Positions 8,626 through 17,066 of a DNA stretch of 64,000 nucleotides are shown one piece after another (within the stretch, counting starts at the first letter, position 1; every line of letters begins with the position of its first letter). The DNA lies in the NCBI RefSeq assembly GCF_035946055.1, contig NZ_CP108364.1:5394001-5458000 (forward strand), written 5' to 3'. Under the pieces are notes generated by a model. That model was not told the DNA's origin. It worked only from the letters and a program-made list of their open reading frames with translations, and made no database searches. Position numbers and translations under genes: made by a program. The DNA comes from Streptomyces sp. NBC_01341. GTDB lineage: Bacteria; Actinomycetota; Actinomycetes; Streptomycetales; Streptomycetaceae.

Positions 8626-9393
8626 TCAGCCGCGTACCCCGCACAGGTGCAGCAGGGCGGCGACCCCGCGGTACGGGTCGGTGCGCCCCGCGCGGTCCTC
8701 GGCGGCGAACACCCGCGCCAGCTCCTCGGGGCCGGGCAGCTCCGCCGCGTTGTCCACGTTGTCCGTGAAGACGCGCACGCCGTACCAGGCGTGCAGCGGC
8801 GCGGCGATGCCGGCGAGCGTGTTCCGCAGGATCCCGAGCCGGTCGGCCCGGACCTCGAGGCCGAGCCTGTTCGTGTAGGTGTCCGTGTCGAACGCCGCGA
8901 GAGCCGCGCCGAAGTCGCCCGCGGTCCCGGGCCGCATCGCCAGAGCGTCCGCGTTGCGCACGAGCAGCGAGAGGAGGCCGCCGGGTGCCAGCATCCGGGC
9001 CAGGCCGGCCAGCATCGGATCGGGCTCGGAGACATACATCAGCACGCCGTGGCAGAGGACCACGTCGAAACTGCCGGGCAGGAAGTGCACCCCGGTGTCG
9101 CGGCCGTCCCCCTCGATGAGGCGCACCCGCTCCCGGATGCCTTCGGGCTCGCCCGCGAGGGACTCCCGCGCGGACCTCAGCATCTCGGCGTCGGACTCGA
9201 GGCCCGTCACGGAATGGCCGGCCCGCGCGAGGCGCAGGGCCTGGGTGCCCTGGCCCATGCCGACGTCGAGCACCCGCAGCCGCTGCCCCACGGGGAAGCG
9301 CCCGGCTATCTGCTCGTCGAGCTGCCGGGCGACGAGCTCCTGGCGGACCGTGTTGCGCAGTCCACCGAGCCCTTCCAGCCACCGGGAGGACAC
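8626..9393 (-). CDS. Class I SAM-dependent methyltransferase
   Basis: 255 residues from GTG 9393. Motif I, VLDVGMGQGTQ, lies at about 41-51, the acidic motif II (GLESDAE) follows near residue 64, and FDVVLCHGVLMYV marks motif IV near 110. The fold is that of small-molecule methyltransferases of the SmtA/CmoM type; the substrate cannot be read from the sequence. The start is uncertain: the frame continues upstream, and a CTG at 9423 would overlap the stop of the DUF3043 gene as CTGA, giving 10 extra residues. Either way it appears co-transcribed and translationally linked with that gene. CmoM-like tRNA modification is one possibility, held weakly. Confidence 0.87.
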   Translation of the reverse strand: MSSRWLEGLGGLRNTVRQELVARQLDEQIAGRFPVGQRLRVLDVGMGQGTQALRLARAGHSVTGLESDAEMLRSARESLAGEPEGIRERVRLIEGDGRDTGVHFLPGSFDVVLCHGVLMYVSEPDPMLAGLARMLAPGGLLSLLVRNADALAMRPGTAGDFGAALAAFDTDTYTNRLGLEVRADRLGILRNTLAGIAAPLHAWYGVRVFTDNVDNAAELPGPEELARVFAAEDRAGRTDPYRGVAALLHLCGVRG

Positions 9394-9419
9394 CCCCGTG
9401 AAGCCGGAGGTCTCCGTGC

Positions 9420-10019
9420 TCAGGGTCGCTCTCCCCGCTTGGCCTGCGGCTTGGGCAGACGAAGACGGCGCATCTGCAGCGTCCGCATCAACCCGTAGGC
9501 CACCGCGCCGCGCTTCGGGGTGTCCGGGAAGCGCTGCGCGAGCTGCCTCTTGAGCCGGAATCCGAGACCGATGGAGTCGACGACGATCAGCACGATCACG
9601 CCGAGCCAGAGCAGCAGCGAGATGTTCTGGATGTTCTGCACCTGGATCACGCTGAGGATCAGGATGATCACCGCGAGAGGGAGGAACCACTCCGCGATGC
9701 AGAAGCGCGAGTCCACGAAGTCACGGACGTAGCGCCGCACCGGGCCCTTGTCGCGGGCCGGCAGGTAGCGCTCGTCGCCCGAGGCGAGCGCCTCGCGCTG
9801 CCGGGCCATGTCGGAGCGGCGGGCTTCGCGCTGGCGCTTGGCGGCCTCCTTGCGGTCCGTCGGCGCACTACTGGAGGCACGCCGCCGCTGCGTCTGGGCG
9901 TCGCTGCGCCGGGGGGTGGGGCGACCTTTGGGAGCCTGGGGGTCGCGGGGCTGCTTGGAGAGGTCCGCCGTCACCTTGTCGGTGGGGGCCTTCTCTTCCT
10001 TGGAACGGCTACGGAACAC
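9420..10019 (-). CDS. DUF3043 membrane protein
   Basis: About 199 residues from GTG 10019 (a TTG three codons upstream is also open). Residues 1-90 are highly charged and disordered (RRSD, QRRRASS, KRQREARRSDMARQ). Two adjacent hydrophobic segments then run from about 112 to 150 (FLPLAVIILILSVIQV and LLLWLGVIVLIVVDSIGLGF), followed by a basic tail. This is the pattern of actinobacterial DUF3043. Function is unknown. Its stop overlaps the possible CTG start of the methyltransferase, suggesting a two-gene unit. It is divergent from pspA across 285 bases. Confidence 0.85.
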   Translation of the reverse strand: MFRSRSKEEKAPTDKVTADLSKQPRDPQAPKGRPTPRRSDAQTQRRRASSSAPTDRKEAAKRQREARRSDMARQREALASGDERYLPARDKGPVRRYVRDFVDSRFCIAEWFLPLAVIILILSVIQVQNIQNISLLLWLGVIVLIVVDSIGLGFRLKRQLAQRFPDTPKRGAVAYGLMRTLQMRRLRLPKPQAKRGERP

Positions 10020-10304
10020 AAAACCCAAGGGTAAGGGGTCGCCCGGGACAACCGGGGACCGGCCGGGAACGATCCGGCAACGGCCCGCGTCCCGAAAAGT
10101 GGCGTGACAGGGGCAGAACGGACTGTTGCCGCGACTTTCCCTGATCTTCGTCTACTCCCTGGGCGGGAGCGGTCACCGGCGGCAGTCGTCCTTGGGGAGG
10201 AGCACATCCGTGCTCGAACAGTGCGGTAATGGAGACAGGGCCCGTACTGTGGGTTCTGTTGGAGTGCTGGAGCTCAGTCCGTCAGAAGGGGGCGCGCGAA
10301 GCCC

Positions 10305-11099
10305 ATGAGCGGTGTCATGAAGCGTATGGGAATGATCTTCCGCGCGAAGGCAAACAAGGCCCTTGACCGGGCCGAGGATCCGCGCGAGACCCTCGATTAC
10401 TCGTACCAGAAGCAGCTCGAACTGCTGCAGAAGGTACGCCGCGGCGTCGCCGATGTGGCGACCTCGCGCAAGCGGCTGGAGCTGCAGCTGAACCAGCTGC
10501 AGGGTCAGTCGTCCAAGCTGGAGGACCAGGGCCGCAAGGCGCTCGCGCTCGGTCGCGAGGACCTGGCCCGCGAGGCGCTGTCCCGGCGCGCCGCCCTCCA
10601 GCAGCAGGTCTCCGACCTCGAGACGCAGCACCAGACACTGCAGGGCGAGGAGGAGAAACTCACTCTCGCGGCCCAGCGCCTGCAGGCCAAGGTCGACGCC
10701 TTCCGCACGAAGAAGGAGACCATCAAGGCCACCTACACCGCCGCCCAGGCCCAGACCCGGATCGGCGAGGCCTTCTCGGGCATCTCCGAGGAGATGGGCG
10801 ACGTCGGCCTCGCGATCCAGCGGGCCGAGGACAAGACCCAGCAGCTGCAGGCGCGTGCGGGGGCCATCGACGAGCTGCTGGCATCGGGCGCACTCGACGA
10901 CTCGTCCGGCACGGCGAAGGACGACATCGCCGCCGAGCTGGACCGGATCTCCGGTGGTACGGATGTGGAGCTGGAGCTGCAGCGCATGAAGGCCGAGCTG
11001 GCCGGCGGCTCCGCCGGAGAGCAGCAGGCCATCGAGGGCGGCACGCAGGACGCGGAACCGCAGTCGCAGCAGTCCCCGCACAAGTTCGACAAGCAGTGA
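10305..11099 (+). CDS. pspA: PspA/IM30 family membrane-stress protein
   Basis: 264 residues, almost entirely alpha-helical with long heptad-like stretches between about 30 and 215, as in PspA/Vipp1 proteins that assemble on stressed membranes. The N-terminal amphipathic segment (MSGVMKRMGMIFRAKAN) is the usual membrane-binding helix. The C-terminal ~40 residues are Gln/Glu-rich and low in complexity. It is followed after 10 bases by the PspAA partner and then by a two-component pair. The 285-base divergent region upstream should carry its promoter, but I cannot name the operator. Confidence 0.92.
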   Translation: MSGVMKRMGMIFRAKANKALDRAEDPRETLDYSYQKQLELLQKVRRGVADVATSRKRLELQLNQLQGQSSKLEDQGRKALALGREDLAREALSRRAALQQQVSDLETQHQTLQGEEEKLTLAAQRLQAKVDAFRTKKETIKATYTAAQAQTRIGEAFSGISEEMGDVGLAIQRAEDKTQQLQARAGAIDELLASGALDDSSGTAKDDIAAELDRISGGTDVELELQRMKAELAGGSAGEQQAIEGGTQDAEPQSQQSPHKFDKQ

Positions 11100-11109
11100 G
11101 GGTGGCGTC

Positions 11110-11388
11110 ATGATCGTACGGATCATGGGGGAGGGCCAGGTCAGCCTGGCCGACAGTCACATCGCCGAGCTGAACGAGCTCGACGACATACTCCTCGGGG
11201 AGATGGAGAGCGGTGACGGACCGGGCTTCCGGACCACGCTCCACGCGCTCCTGGACAAGGTGCGCGAGCTCGGCTCGCCGCTCCCCGACGACTCCCTGGA
11301 GCCGTCCGAACTGATCCTTCCGGCACCCGACGCCACCCTCGAAGAGGTGCGCTCCATGCTCCGCGACGACGGGCTCATCCCCGGCTGA
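11110..11388 (+). CDS. pspAA: PspA-associated protein PspAA
   Basis: 92-residue acidic protein beginning MIVRIMGEGQ, with the conserved C-terminal EEVRSMLRDDGLIPG of PspAA proteins found beside actinobacterial pspA. It starts 10 bases after pspA with GGGTGGCG upstream, so the two are co-translated. No enzymatic motif; a small adaptor or regulator of PspA is the family expectation. Confidence 0.88.
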   Translation: MIVRIMGEGQVSLADSHIAELNELDDILLGEMESGDGPGFRTTLHALLDKVRELGSPLPDDSLEPSELILPAPDATLEEVRSMLRDDGLIPG

Positions 11389-11415
11389 ACGGGGCCACCT
11401 CTCCGCCGCACTCCT

Positions 11416-11456
11416 CACGCCGCCCCGCTCCGGTCCCTCCGGGGCGGGGCGGCGTG
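11416..11456 (+). terminator. Hairpin terminator after pspA-pspAA
   Basis: 18-bp stem (CACGCCGCCCCG on the left arm, one G-T pair) with a 5-base loop, 28 bases after the pspAA stop. It separates the Psp pair from the following two-component genes. Confidence 0.65.
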
Positions 11457-11562
11457 CTGCCGGTGCGCCTCCTCGAGCGGCGTTCCGGCGGCGGACCCGC
11501 CCCGGTGCTGTGACGGCGTCCTGACACGTCACGGACCGCGGCGTCGACGACACGCCGTACCG

Positions 11563-12840
11563 TTGCTCGGCGTGACCCCCCTCGGAACCGGCTTCGTGCG
11601 GCCCCGCCGCTGGCTTCGCGGCCATCCCCTCGCCTTCGACCGAGGGCTGGCCGCGGCCGTGCTCGCCTGCATGATCTGCGTGTCGTTCGCCGAGCCGAAC
11701 CCGGGCCACGAGCCCATCTTCGGCGCCCGCACCCCGGAACCGTCCAGTGTGCTGCTGATGGTGCTCGCCGCCGGTGCGCTCGTGCTGCGCCGGCGCAGGC
11801 CCATGGCCGTGCTCGCCGTGACGGGACTGCTGTCCGCCGTCGAGTTCGTCCTGATGGACCCGCCCGCCCCCGTCGTGATGAGCACGGTCATCGCCCTGTT
11901 CACCGTCGCGTCCCGCACCGACCGGCCCACCACCTGGCGGGTCGGTCTGCTGACCATGGGGGTGCTGACCGTGACCGCCATGGTCGTCGGCAGCACCCCC
12001 TGGTACAGCCAGGAGAACGTCGGCGTCCTCGCCTGGACCGGCCTGGCAGGCGCCGCCGGGGACGCGGTGCGCAGCCGGCGGGCGTTCATCGACGCGATCA
12101 GGGAGCGGGCCGAGCGCGCGGAACGCACCCGCGAGGAGGAGGCCCGCCGCAGGGTCGCCGAGGAGCGCCTGCGGATCGCCCGGGACCTGCACGACGTCGT
12201 CGCCCACCACATCGCCCTGGTCAACGTGCAGGCCGGGGTGGCCGCCCACGTCATGGACAAGCGCCCCGACCAGGCGAAGGAGGCACTCGCCCACGTACGG
12301 GAGGCCAGCCGCTCCGCGCTCAACGAGCTCCGGGCCACCGTCGGGCTCCTGCGCCAGTCCGGCGATCCGGAGGCGCCGACCGAACCCGCTCCCGGGCTCG
12401 CGGTCCTCGACGCCCTGGTCGACACCTTCCGCAACGCGGGGCTGCCCGTCGAGGTGGCCTGCGCCGACCGGGACAGCCCGCTGCCGGCCGCCGTCGACCT
12501 CGCCGCGTACCGGATCATCCAGGAGGCCCTGACCAACGTGCGCAAGCACGCGGGGGGAGAAGCGAAGGCCGAGGTCAGCGTCGTCCGCGTCGGGGAGACC
12601 GCGGAGATCACCGTGCTCGACAACGGGAGAGGCGCGGCGCCGGGCCCGGCAACCTCCTCCGACGGCGGTGGCCACGGCCTGATCGGCATGCGCGAGCGGG
12701 TCACCGCCCTCGGCGGCACACTGACGGCCGGCCCCCGTTACGGGGGCGGTTTCCGGGTCCATGCGATCCTGCCCGTCATGTCCCGCACACGTGCGCCGGA
12801 GGGGCCGGTCACCGCGGAGACGACGGGGGGATCCGCATGA
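11563..12840 (+). CDS. Two-component sensor histidine kinase, HisKA_3/NarL partner type
   Basis: 425 residues from TTG 11563 (GTG 11572 is an alternative). The N-terminal half has about four to five membrane segments, for example the ones near residues 60-75, 83-96 and 105-118. The dimerisation helix RIARDLHDVVAHH puts the phospho-acceptor His near residue 209. The HATPase domain shows IIQEALTNVRKHA (N-box), VLDNGRG (G1) and HGLIGMRERV (G2). The signal sensed is unknown. Its stop overlaps the regulator start as ATGA. The proximity to pspA and to the downstream exporter suggests an envelope function, by context only. Confidence 0.92.
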   Translation: MLGVTPLGTGFVRPRRWLRGHPLAFDRGLAAAVLACMICVSFAEPNPGHEPIFGARTPEPSSVLLMVLAAGALVLRRRRPMAVLAVTGLLSAVEFVLMDPPAPVVMSTVIALFTVASRTDRPTTWRVGLLTMGVLTVTAMVVGSTPWYSQENVGVLAWTGLAGAAGDAVRSRRAFIDAIRERAERAERTREEEARRRVAEERLRIARDLHDVVAHHIALVNVQAGVAAHVMDKRPDQAKEALAHVREASRSALNELRATVGLLRQSGDPEAPTEPAPGLAVLDALVDTFRNAGLPVEVACADRDSPLPAAVDLAAYRIIQEALTNVRKHAGGEAKAEVSVVRVGETAEITVLDNGRGAAPGPATSSDGGGHGLIGMRERVTALGGTLTAGPRYGGGFRVHAILPVMSRTRAPEGPVTAETTGGSA

Positions 12841-13529
12841 CGACGCCTATCAAGGTGCTGCTGGCCGACGACCAGGCGCTGCTCCGCAGCGCGTTCCGGG
12901 TGCTGGTGGACTCCGAGCCGGACATGCGGGTCGTGGGTGAGGCCGCGGACGGTGCCGAGGCCGTCTCCCTGGCCCGCTCGACCCTCGCCGACGTCGTGCT
13001 GATGGACATCCGGATGCCGGGCACCGACGGACTCGCCGCCACCCGGATGATCAGCGCCGACCCCGACCTGGCAGGCGTACGGATCGTCATGCTCACCACC
13101 TTCGAGGTGGACGACTACGTGGTGCAGTCCCTGCGGGCCGGCGCCTCCGGGTTCCTCGGCAAGGGTGCGGAGCCGGACGAGCTGCTGAACGCCATCCGCC
13201 TCGCCGCGGCCGGCGAGGCACTGCTCTCCCCGGCCGCGACGAAGGGCCTCATCGCCACCTTCCTGGCCCAGGGCGGCACCGTGGGCGAGGGACCCGACGC
13301 GGCGGAGTACTCCGCGCGCCTCGCGGCCCTCACCCAACGCGAGCGTGAGGTCCTCGTGCTGGTCGCCGGCGGCCACTCCAACGACCAGATCGCCGAGCGC
13401 CTCGCCGTCAGCCCGCTCACCGTGAAGACGCACGTCAACCGGGCGATGGCCAAGCTGGGTGCGCGCGACCGCGCCCAGTTGGTCGTCATCGCGTACGAAT
13501 CGGGTCTGGTGCGCCCCAGGGTGGAGTGA
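12837..13529 (+). CDS. Response regulator, NarL/LuxR type
   Basis: 230 residues. The receiver domain (1-120) has the acidic pair DD near 10 and the phosphorylation Asp in VVLMDIRMPG near residue 57; the conserved Lys is in LGKGAEPDEL near 105. The LuxR-type HTH (about 160-225) includes LTQREREVLVLVAGG and SPLTVKTHVNR. It is translationally coupled with its kinase (4-base overlap). The exporter gene 240 bases downstream is a plausible target, unproven. Confidence 0.93.
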   Translation: MTTPIKVLLADDQALLRSAFRVLVDSEPDMRVVGEAADGAEAVSLARSTLADVVLMDIRMPGTDGLAATRMISADPDLAGVRIVMLTTFEVDDYVVQSLRAGASGFLGKGAEPDELLNAIRLAAAGEALLSPAATKGLIATFLAQGGTVGEGPDAAEYSARLAALTQREREVLVLVAGGHSNDQIAERLAVSPLTVKTHVNRAMAKLGARDRAQLVVIAYESGLVRPRVE

Positions 13530-13531
13530 GG

Positions 13532-13576
13532 GGTGGAGGCGGCCTGCTCCCGGGTGGAGCGAAAGGTGGAGGCGGC
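13532..13576. repeat. Pair of 12-bp direct repeats
   Basis: GGTGGAGGCGGC occurs at 13532-13543 and again at 13565-13576, with related GGGTGGAG copies around them, immediately after the regulator stop. Probably slippage-derived; no function evident. Confidence 0.6.
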
Positions 13577-13668
13577 GTACTCCAGGCGCGGTATGCGCGG
13601 GATAAGAAAGCAACCCGGGGGCCGACGTTTTCGCGCGCGGGACCGGCGATCGTATAGGTGGGCGGGCT

Positions 13669-13727
13669 GTGTCCCCTGCTGTGTCACCCGTCGTGTCCCC
13701 TGTCGTGTCCCCGTCGTGTCACCGAAC
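13669..13727. repeat. Five tandem 11-12 bp repeats upstream of the RND exporter
   Basis: Units of the form GTGTCMCCYGTC at 13669, 13681, 13693, 13705 and 13716, the fourth one base shorter and the last diverging. They end 44 bases before the exporter start. They fall in an open frame but lie upstream of the preferred ATG, so they are probably leader DNA. Confidence 0.75.
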
Positions 13728-13770
13728 AGCCGCCCAACTGCCGCGTACGCCACAGAAGAGAGACCCACCC

Positions 13771-16700
13771 ATGTCCTGGCTGTCCAGATTCAGCCTCGCG
13801 CAACGGGCCCTGATCGGGCTGATCTCGATCGTCGCGCTCGTCTTCGGAGCCATCGCGATCCCGCAGCTCAAGCAGCAGCTGCTGCCCACCATCGAACTCC
13901 CGATGGTGTCGGTGCTGGCGCCCTACCAGGGTGCGTCTCCCGACGTGGTCGAGAAGCAGGTCGTCGAGCCCCTCGAGAACTCCATCAAGACCGTCGACGG
14001 CGTCGAGGGCATCACCTCGACGGCCAGCGAGGGCAACGCCGTCATCATGGCGACGTTCGACTTCGGTGACGACGGCACGAAGCAGCTCGTCGCCGACATC
14101 CAGCAGGCCGTGAACCGCGCCCGCATCCAGCTGCCCGACGACGTCGACCCGCAGGTCATCGCCGGCTCGACCGACGACATCCCGACCGTCGTCCTCGCGG
14201 TCACCTCCGACAAGGACCAGCAGGCGCTGGCCGACCAGCTCGACCGTACCGTCGTCCCGGCGCTCGAGGACATCGACGGCGTGGGCCAGGTGACGGTCGA
14301 CGGCGTGCAGGACCTCCAGGTCTCCGTGGTCCCGGACGACCGGAAGCTCGCCGCGGCCGGTCTGAACGCCGGCTCGCTGGCCCAGGCACTCCAGGCGGGC
14401 GGCGCCACCGTCCCGGCCGGTTCGTTCTCCGAGTCGGGCAAGAGCCGCACCATCCAGGTCGGCGGTTCCTTCTCCTCGCTCCAGCAGATCGAGGACCTGA
14501 GGATCCCGCCGGCCGGCAAGGACGCGGGCAAGGGCGGCAAGGCCGTCCGCGTCGGCGACATCGCCACGGTGAAGGAGGAGCCCGCCACCGCTGTCTCCAT
14601 CACGCGTACGAACGGCAAGCCGAGCCTCGCCGTCATGGCGACGATGGACAAGGACGGCAGCGCCGTCGCCATCTCGGACGCCGTCCAGGACAAGCTCCCG
14701 GACCTGCGCAAGGACCTCGGCGCCTCCGCCGAGCTGACCGTCGTGTCCGACCAGGGGCCCGCCGTCTCCAAGGCGATCTCCGGTCTCACCACCGAGGGCG
14801 GGCTCGGCCTGATCTTCGCGGTCGTCGTGATCCTGGTCTTCCTCGCGTCGATCCGTTCGACGCTGGTCACCGCTGTCTCCATCCCACTGTCCGTGGTTCT
14901 GGCGCTGATCGTGCTCTGGACCCGTGACCTGTCGCTGAACATGCTCACGCTCGGGGCGCTGACCATCGCGATCGGCCGCGTCGTCGACGACTCGATCGTG
15001 GTCCTGGAGAACATCAAGCGCCACCTCGGTTACGGCGAGGAGCGGCAGTCGGCGATCATCGCCGCCGTCCGGGAGGTGGCCGGCGCGGTCACCGCGTCCA
15101 CGCTCACCACCGTCGCCGTCTTCCTGCCCATCGGGCTGGTCGGCGGTATGGTCGGCCAGCTCTTCGGCTCGTTCTCCCTCACCGTGACGGCGGCGCTGCT
15201 GGCTTCACTGCTGGTCTCGCTGACCGTCGTACCGGTCCTTTCGTACTGGTTCCTGCGGCCCCCCAAGGGCACCGACGCCGACCCGGACGAAGCGCGCCGC
15301 AAGGCCGAGGAGAAGGAAGCCGCGAGCCGGCTCCAGCGGATCTACGTCCCCGTCCTGCGCTTCGCCACCCGGCGCCGCGTCACCAGCGTCCTCATCGCCT
15401 TCGCGGTCCTGTTCGGCACCTTCGGCATGGCGCCGCTCCTGAAGACGAACTTCTTCGACCAGGGCGAGCAGGAGGTCCTCTCCATCAAGCAGGAGCTGAC
15501 TCCCGGCACCAGCCTGGAGGCGGCGGACGAGGCCGCGCGGAAGGTCGAGAAGGTCCTCGCCGCCGACAAGGGCGTCGAGGACTACCAGGTCACCGTCGGT
15601 TCCTCCGGCTTCATGGCGGCCTTCGGCGGCGGTACGGGCGCCAACCAGGCCTCCTACCAGATCACCCTCAAGGACTCGGCGGACTTCGACGCCACGCAGG
15701 AGCGGATCGACGAGGCCCTCGGCAAGCTCGACGGCATCGGCGACACCACGATCGCGGCGGGCGACGGGTTCGGCAGTCAGGACCTGAGCGTCGTGGTCAA
15801 GGCCGCCGACGCGGACGTCCTGAAGAAGGCGTCCGAAGCGGTCCGGGGAGAGGTCGCGAAGCTGAAGGACGTCACCGACGTCCAGAGCGACCTGGCGCAG
15901 AGCGTGCCGCGCATCTCGGTCAAGGCCAACGACAGGGCGGCGGACGCCGGATTCGACCAGACCACGCTGGGCGGAGTGGTCGCGGGTGCGGTGCAGGGCA
16001 CCCCGTCCGGCAAGGCGATCATGGATGACGCCGAGCGCGACGTCGTCGTGAAGTCCTCGCGTCCGGCCACCACCATGGCCGAGCTGAAGGCGCTGCCCCT
16101 CGGCCCCGTGAAGCTCGGCGACATCGCCGACGTCGAACTGGTCCCCGGCCCGGTGTCCATGACCCGGATCGACGGTCAGCGCGCGGCGACGATCACCGCC
16201 AAGCCGACCGGTGACAACACCGGCGCGGTCAGCGCCTCGCTCCAGAGCAGGATCGACGGACTGGACCTCCCGGAGGGCGCCACCGCGACCATCGGCGGTG
16301 TCACGCAGGACCAGGGCGACGCCTTCGTGAAGCTGGGGCTGGCCATGCTGGCGGCCATCGCGATCGTCTTCATGCTGCTGGTGGCCACCTTCCGGTCGCT
16401 GATCCAGCCGCTGATCCTGCTGGTCTCCATCCCGTTCGCCGCGACCGGAGCCATCGGCCTGCTGGTCCTCACGGGCACCCCGATGGGTGTGCCGGCGATG
16501 ATCGGCATGCTGATGCTGATCGGCATCGTGGTGACCAACGCGATCGTGCTCATCGACCTGATCAACCAGTACAGGTCGCAGGGCATGGGCGTCGTCGAGG
16601 CGGTCGTGGAGGGCGGTCGTCACCGTCTGCGCCCGATCCTGATGACGGCACTGGCGACGATCTTCGCGCTGCTCCCGATGGCGCTCGGCGTGACCGGAGA

Positions 16701-16926
16701 GGGCGGCTTCATCTCGCAGCCGCTGGCGGTCGTGGTGATCGGTGGTCTGATCACCTCCACGCTGCTGACGCTGCTCCTGGTGCCGACGCTCTACGCGGTG
16801 GTGGAGCTCCGCAAGGAGCGCCGCGCGAAGAAGAAGGCCGACAAGCGCGAGGCGAAGTCCGGTACGGCGGCCGCGGAGGCGCCGCAGGAGGTCTCCGCCG
16901 AGGAGCCGGAGCCCGCGAAGGCCTGA
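13771..16926 (+). CDS. RND-superfamily efflux permease (AcrB/SwrC-like)
   Basis: 1051-residue proton-driven exporter of the HAE1 group. Residues 10-32 form TM1, followed by a large extracytoplasmic loop, TM2-6 (about 355-510), a second loop (about 570-870), and TM8-12 to about 1015. The proton-relay acidic pair is present in GRVVDDSIVVLENI near residue 407. A charged Lys/Glu-rich cytoplasmic tail ends the protein. ATG 13771 begins MSWLSRFSLAQRAL. No membrane-fusion or outer-membrane partner adjoins it, as expected in a monoderm; B. subtilis SwrC is the closest functional model I know. Substrates are unknown. The two-component pair lies directly upstream. Confidence 0.92.
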   Translation: MSWLSRFSLAQRALIGLISIVALVFGAIAIPQLKQQLLPTIELPMVSVLAPYQGASPDVVEKQVVEPLENSIKTVDGVEGITSTASEGNAVIMATFDFGDDGTKQLVADIQQAVNRARIQLPDDVDPQVIAGSTDDIPTVVLAVTSDKDQQALADQLDRTVVPALEDIDGVGQVTVDGVQDLQVSVVPDDRKLAAAGLNAGSLAQALQAGGATVPAGSFSESGKSRTIQVGGSFSSLQQIEDLRIPPAGKDAGKGGKAVRVGDIATVKEEPATAVSITRTNGKPSLAVMATMDKDGSAVAISDAVQDKLPDLRKDLGASAELTVVSDQGPAVSKAISGLTTEGGLGLIFAVVVILVFLASIRSTLVTAVSIPLSVVLALIVLWTRDLSLNMLTLGALTIAIGRVVDDSIVVLENIKRHLGYGEERQSAIIAAVREVAGAVTASTLTTVAVFLPIGLVGGMVGQLFGSFSLTVTAALLASLLVSLTVVPVLSYWFLRPPKGTDADPDEARRKAEEKEAASRLQRIYVPVLRFATRRRVTSVLIAFAVLFGTFGMAPLLKTNFFDQGEQEVLSIKQELTPGTSLEAADEAARKVEKVLAADKGVEDYQVTVGSSGFMAAFGGGTGANQASYQITLKDSADFDATQERIDEALGKLDGIGDTTIAAGDGFGSQDLSVVVKAADADVLKKASEAVRGEVAKLKDVTDVQSDLAQSVPRISVKANDRAADAGFDQTTLGGVVAGAVQGTPSGKAIMDDAERDVVVKSSRPATTMAELKALPLGPVKLGDIADVELVPGPVSMTRIDGQRAATITAKPTGDNTGAVSASLQSRIDGLDLPEGATATIGGVTQDQGDAFVKLGLAMLAAIAIVFMLLVATFRSLIQPLILLVSIPFAATGAIGLLVLTGTPMGVPAMIGMLMLIGIVVTNAIVLIDLINQYRSQGMGVVEAVVEGGRHRLRPILMTALATIFALLPMALGVTGEGGFISQPLAVVVIGGLITSTLLTLLLVPTLYAVVELRKERRAKKKADKREAKSGTAAAEAPQEVSAEEPEPAKA

Positions 16927-16966
16927 CGGGCCGGCGCTTCGTGTGGAAGCGTTTCGCGGTGAAGAA

Positions 16967-17014
16967 GAGAGAGCCCCTGGCACCGTCCGTCCGGACGGTG
17001 CCAGGGGCTCTCTC
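16967..17014. terminator. 22-bp bidirectional hairpin terminator
   Basis: Perfect 22-bp stem with a GTCC loop between the convergent exporter and nadA genes. The left arm begins GAGAGCCCCTGGCACC. Its symmetry suits termination from both sides. Confidence 0.85.
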
Positions 17015-17066
17015 GTGCGCGCCGACGGCCGCGTTCGCCCTCCGTTGTGAAGAAGGGGGCCGCGCC

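Noticed and set aside
10723..12762. 679-residue leftward frame opposite pspAA and the histidine kinase
   Set aside because: Covers a terminator and two supported genes; His/Gly/Arg-rich shadow.
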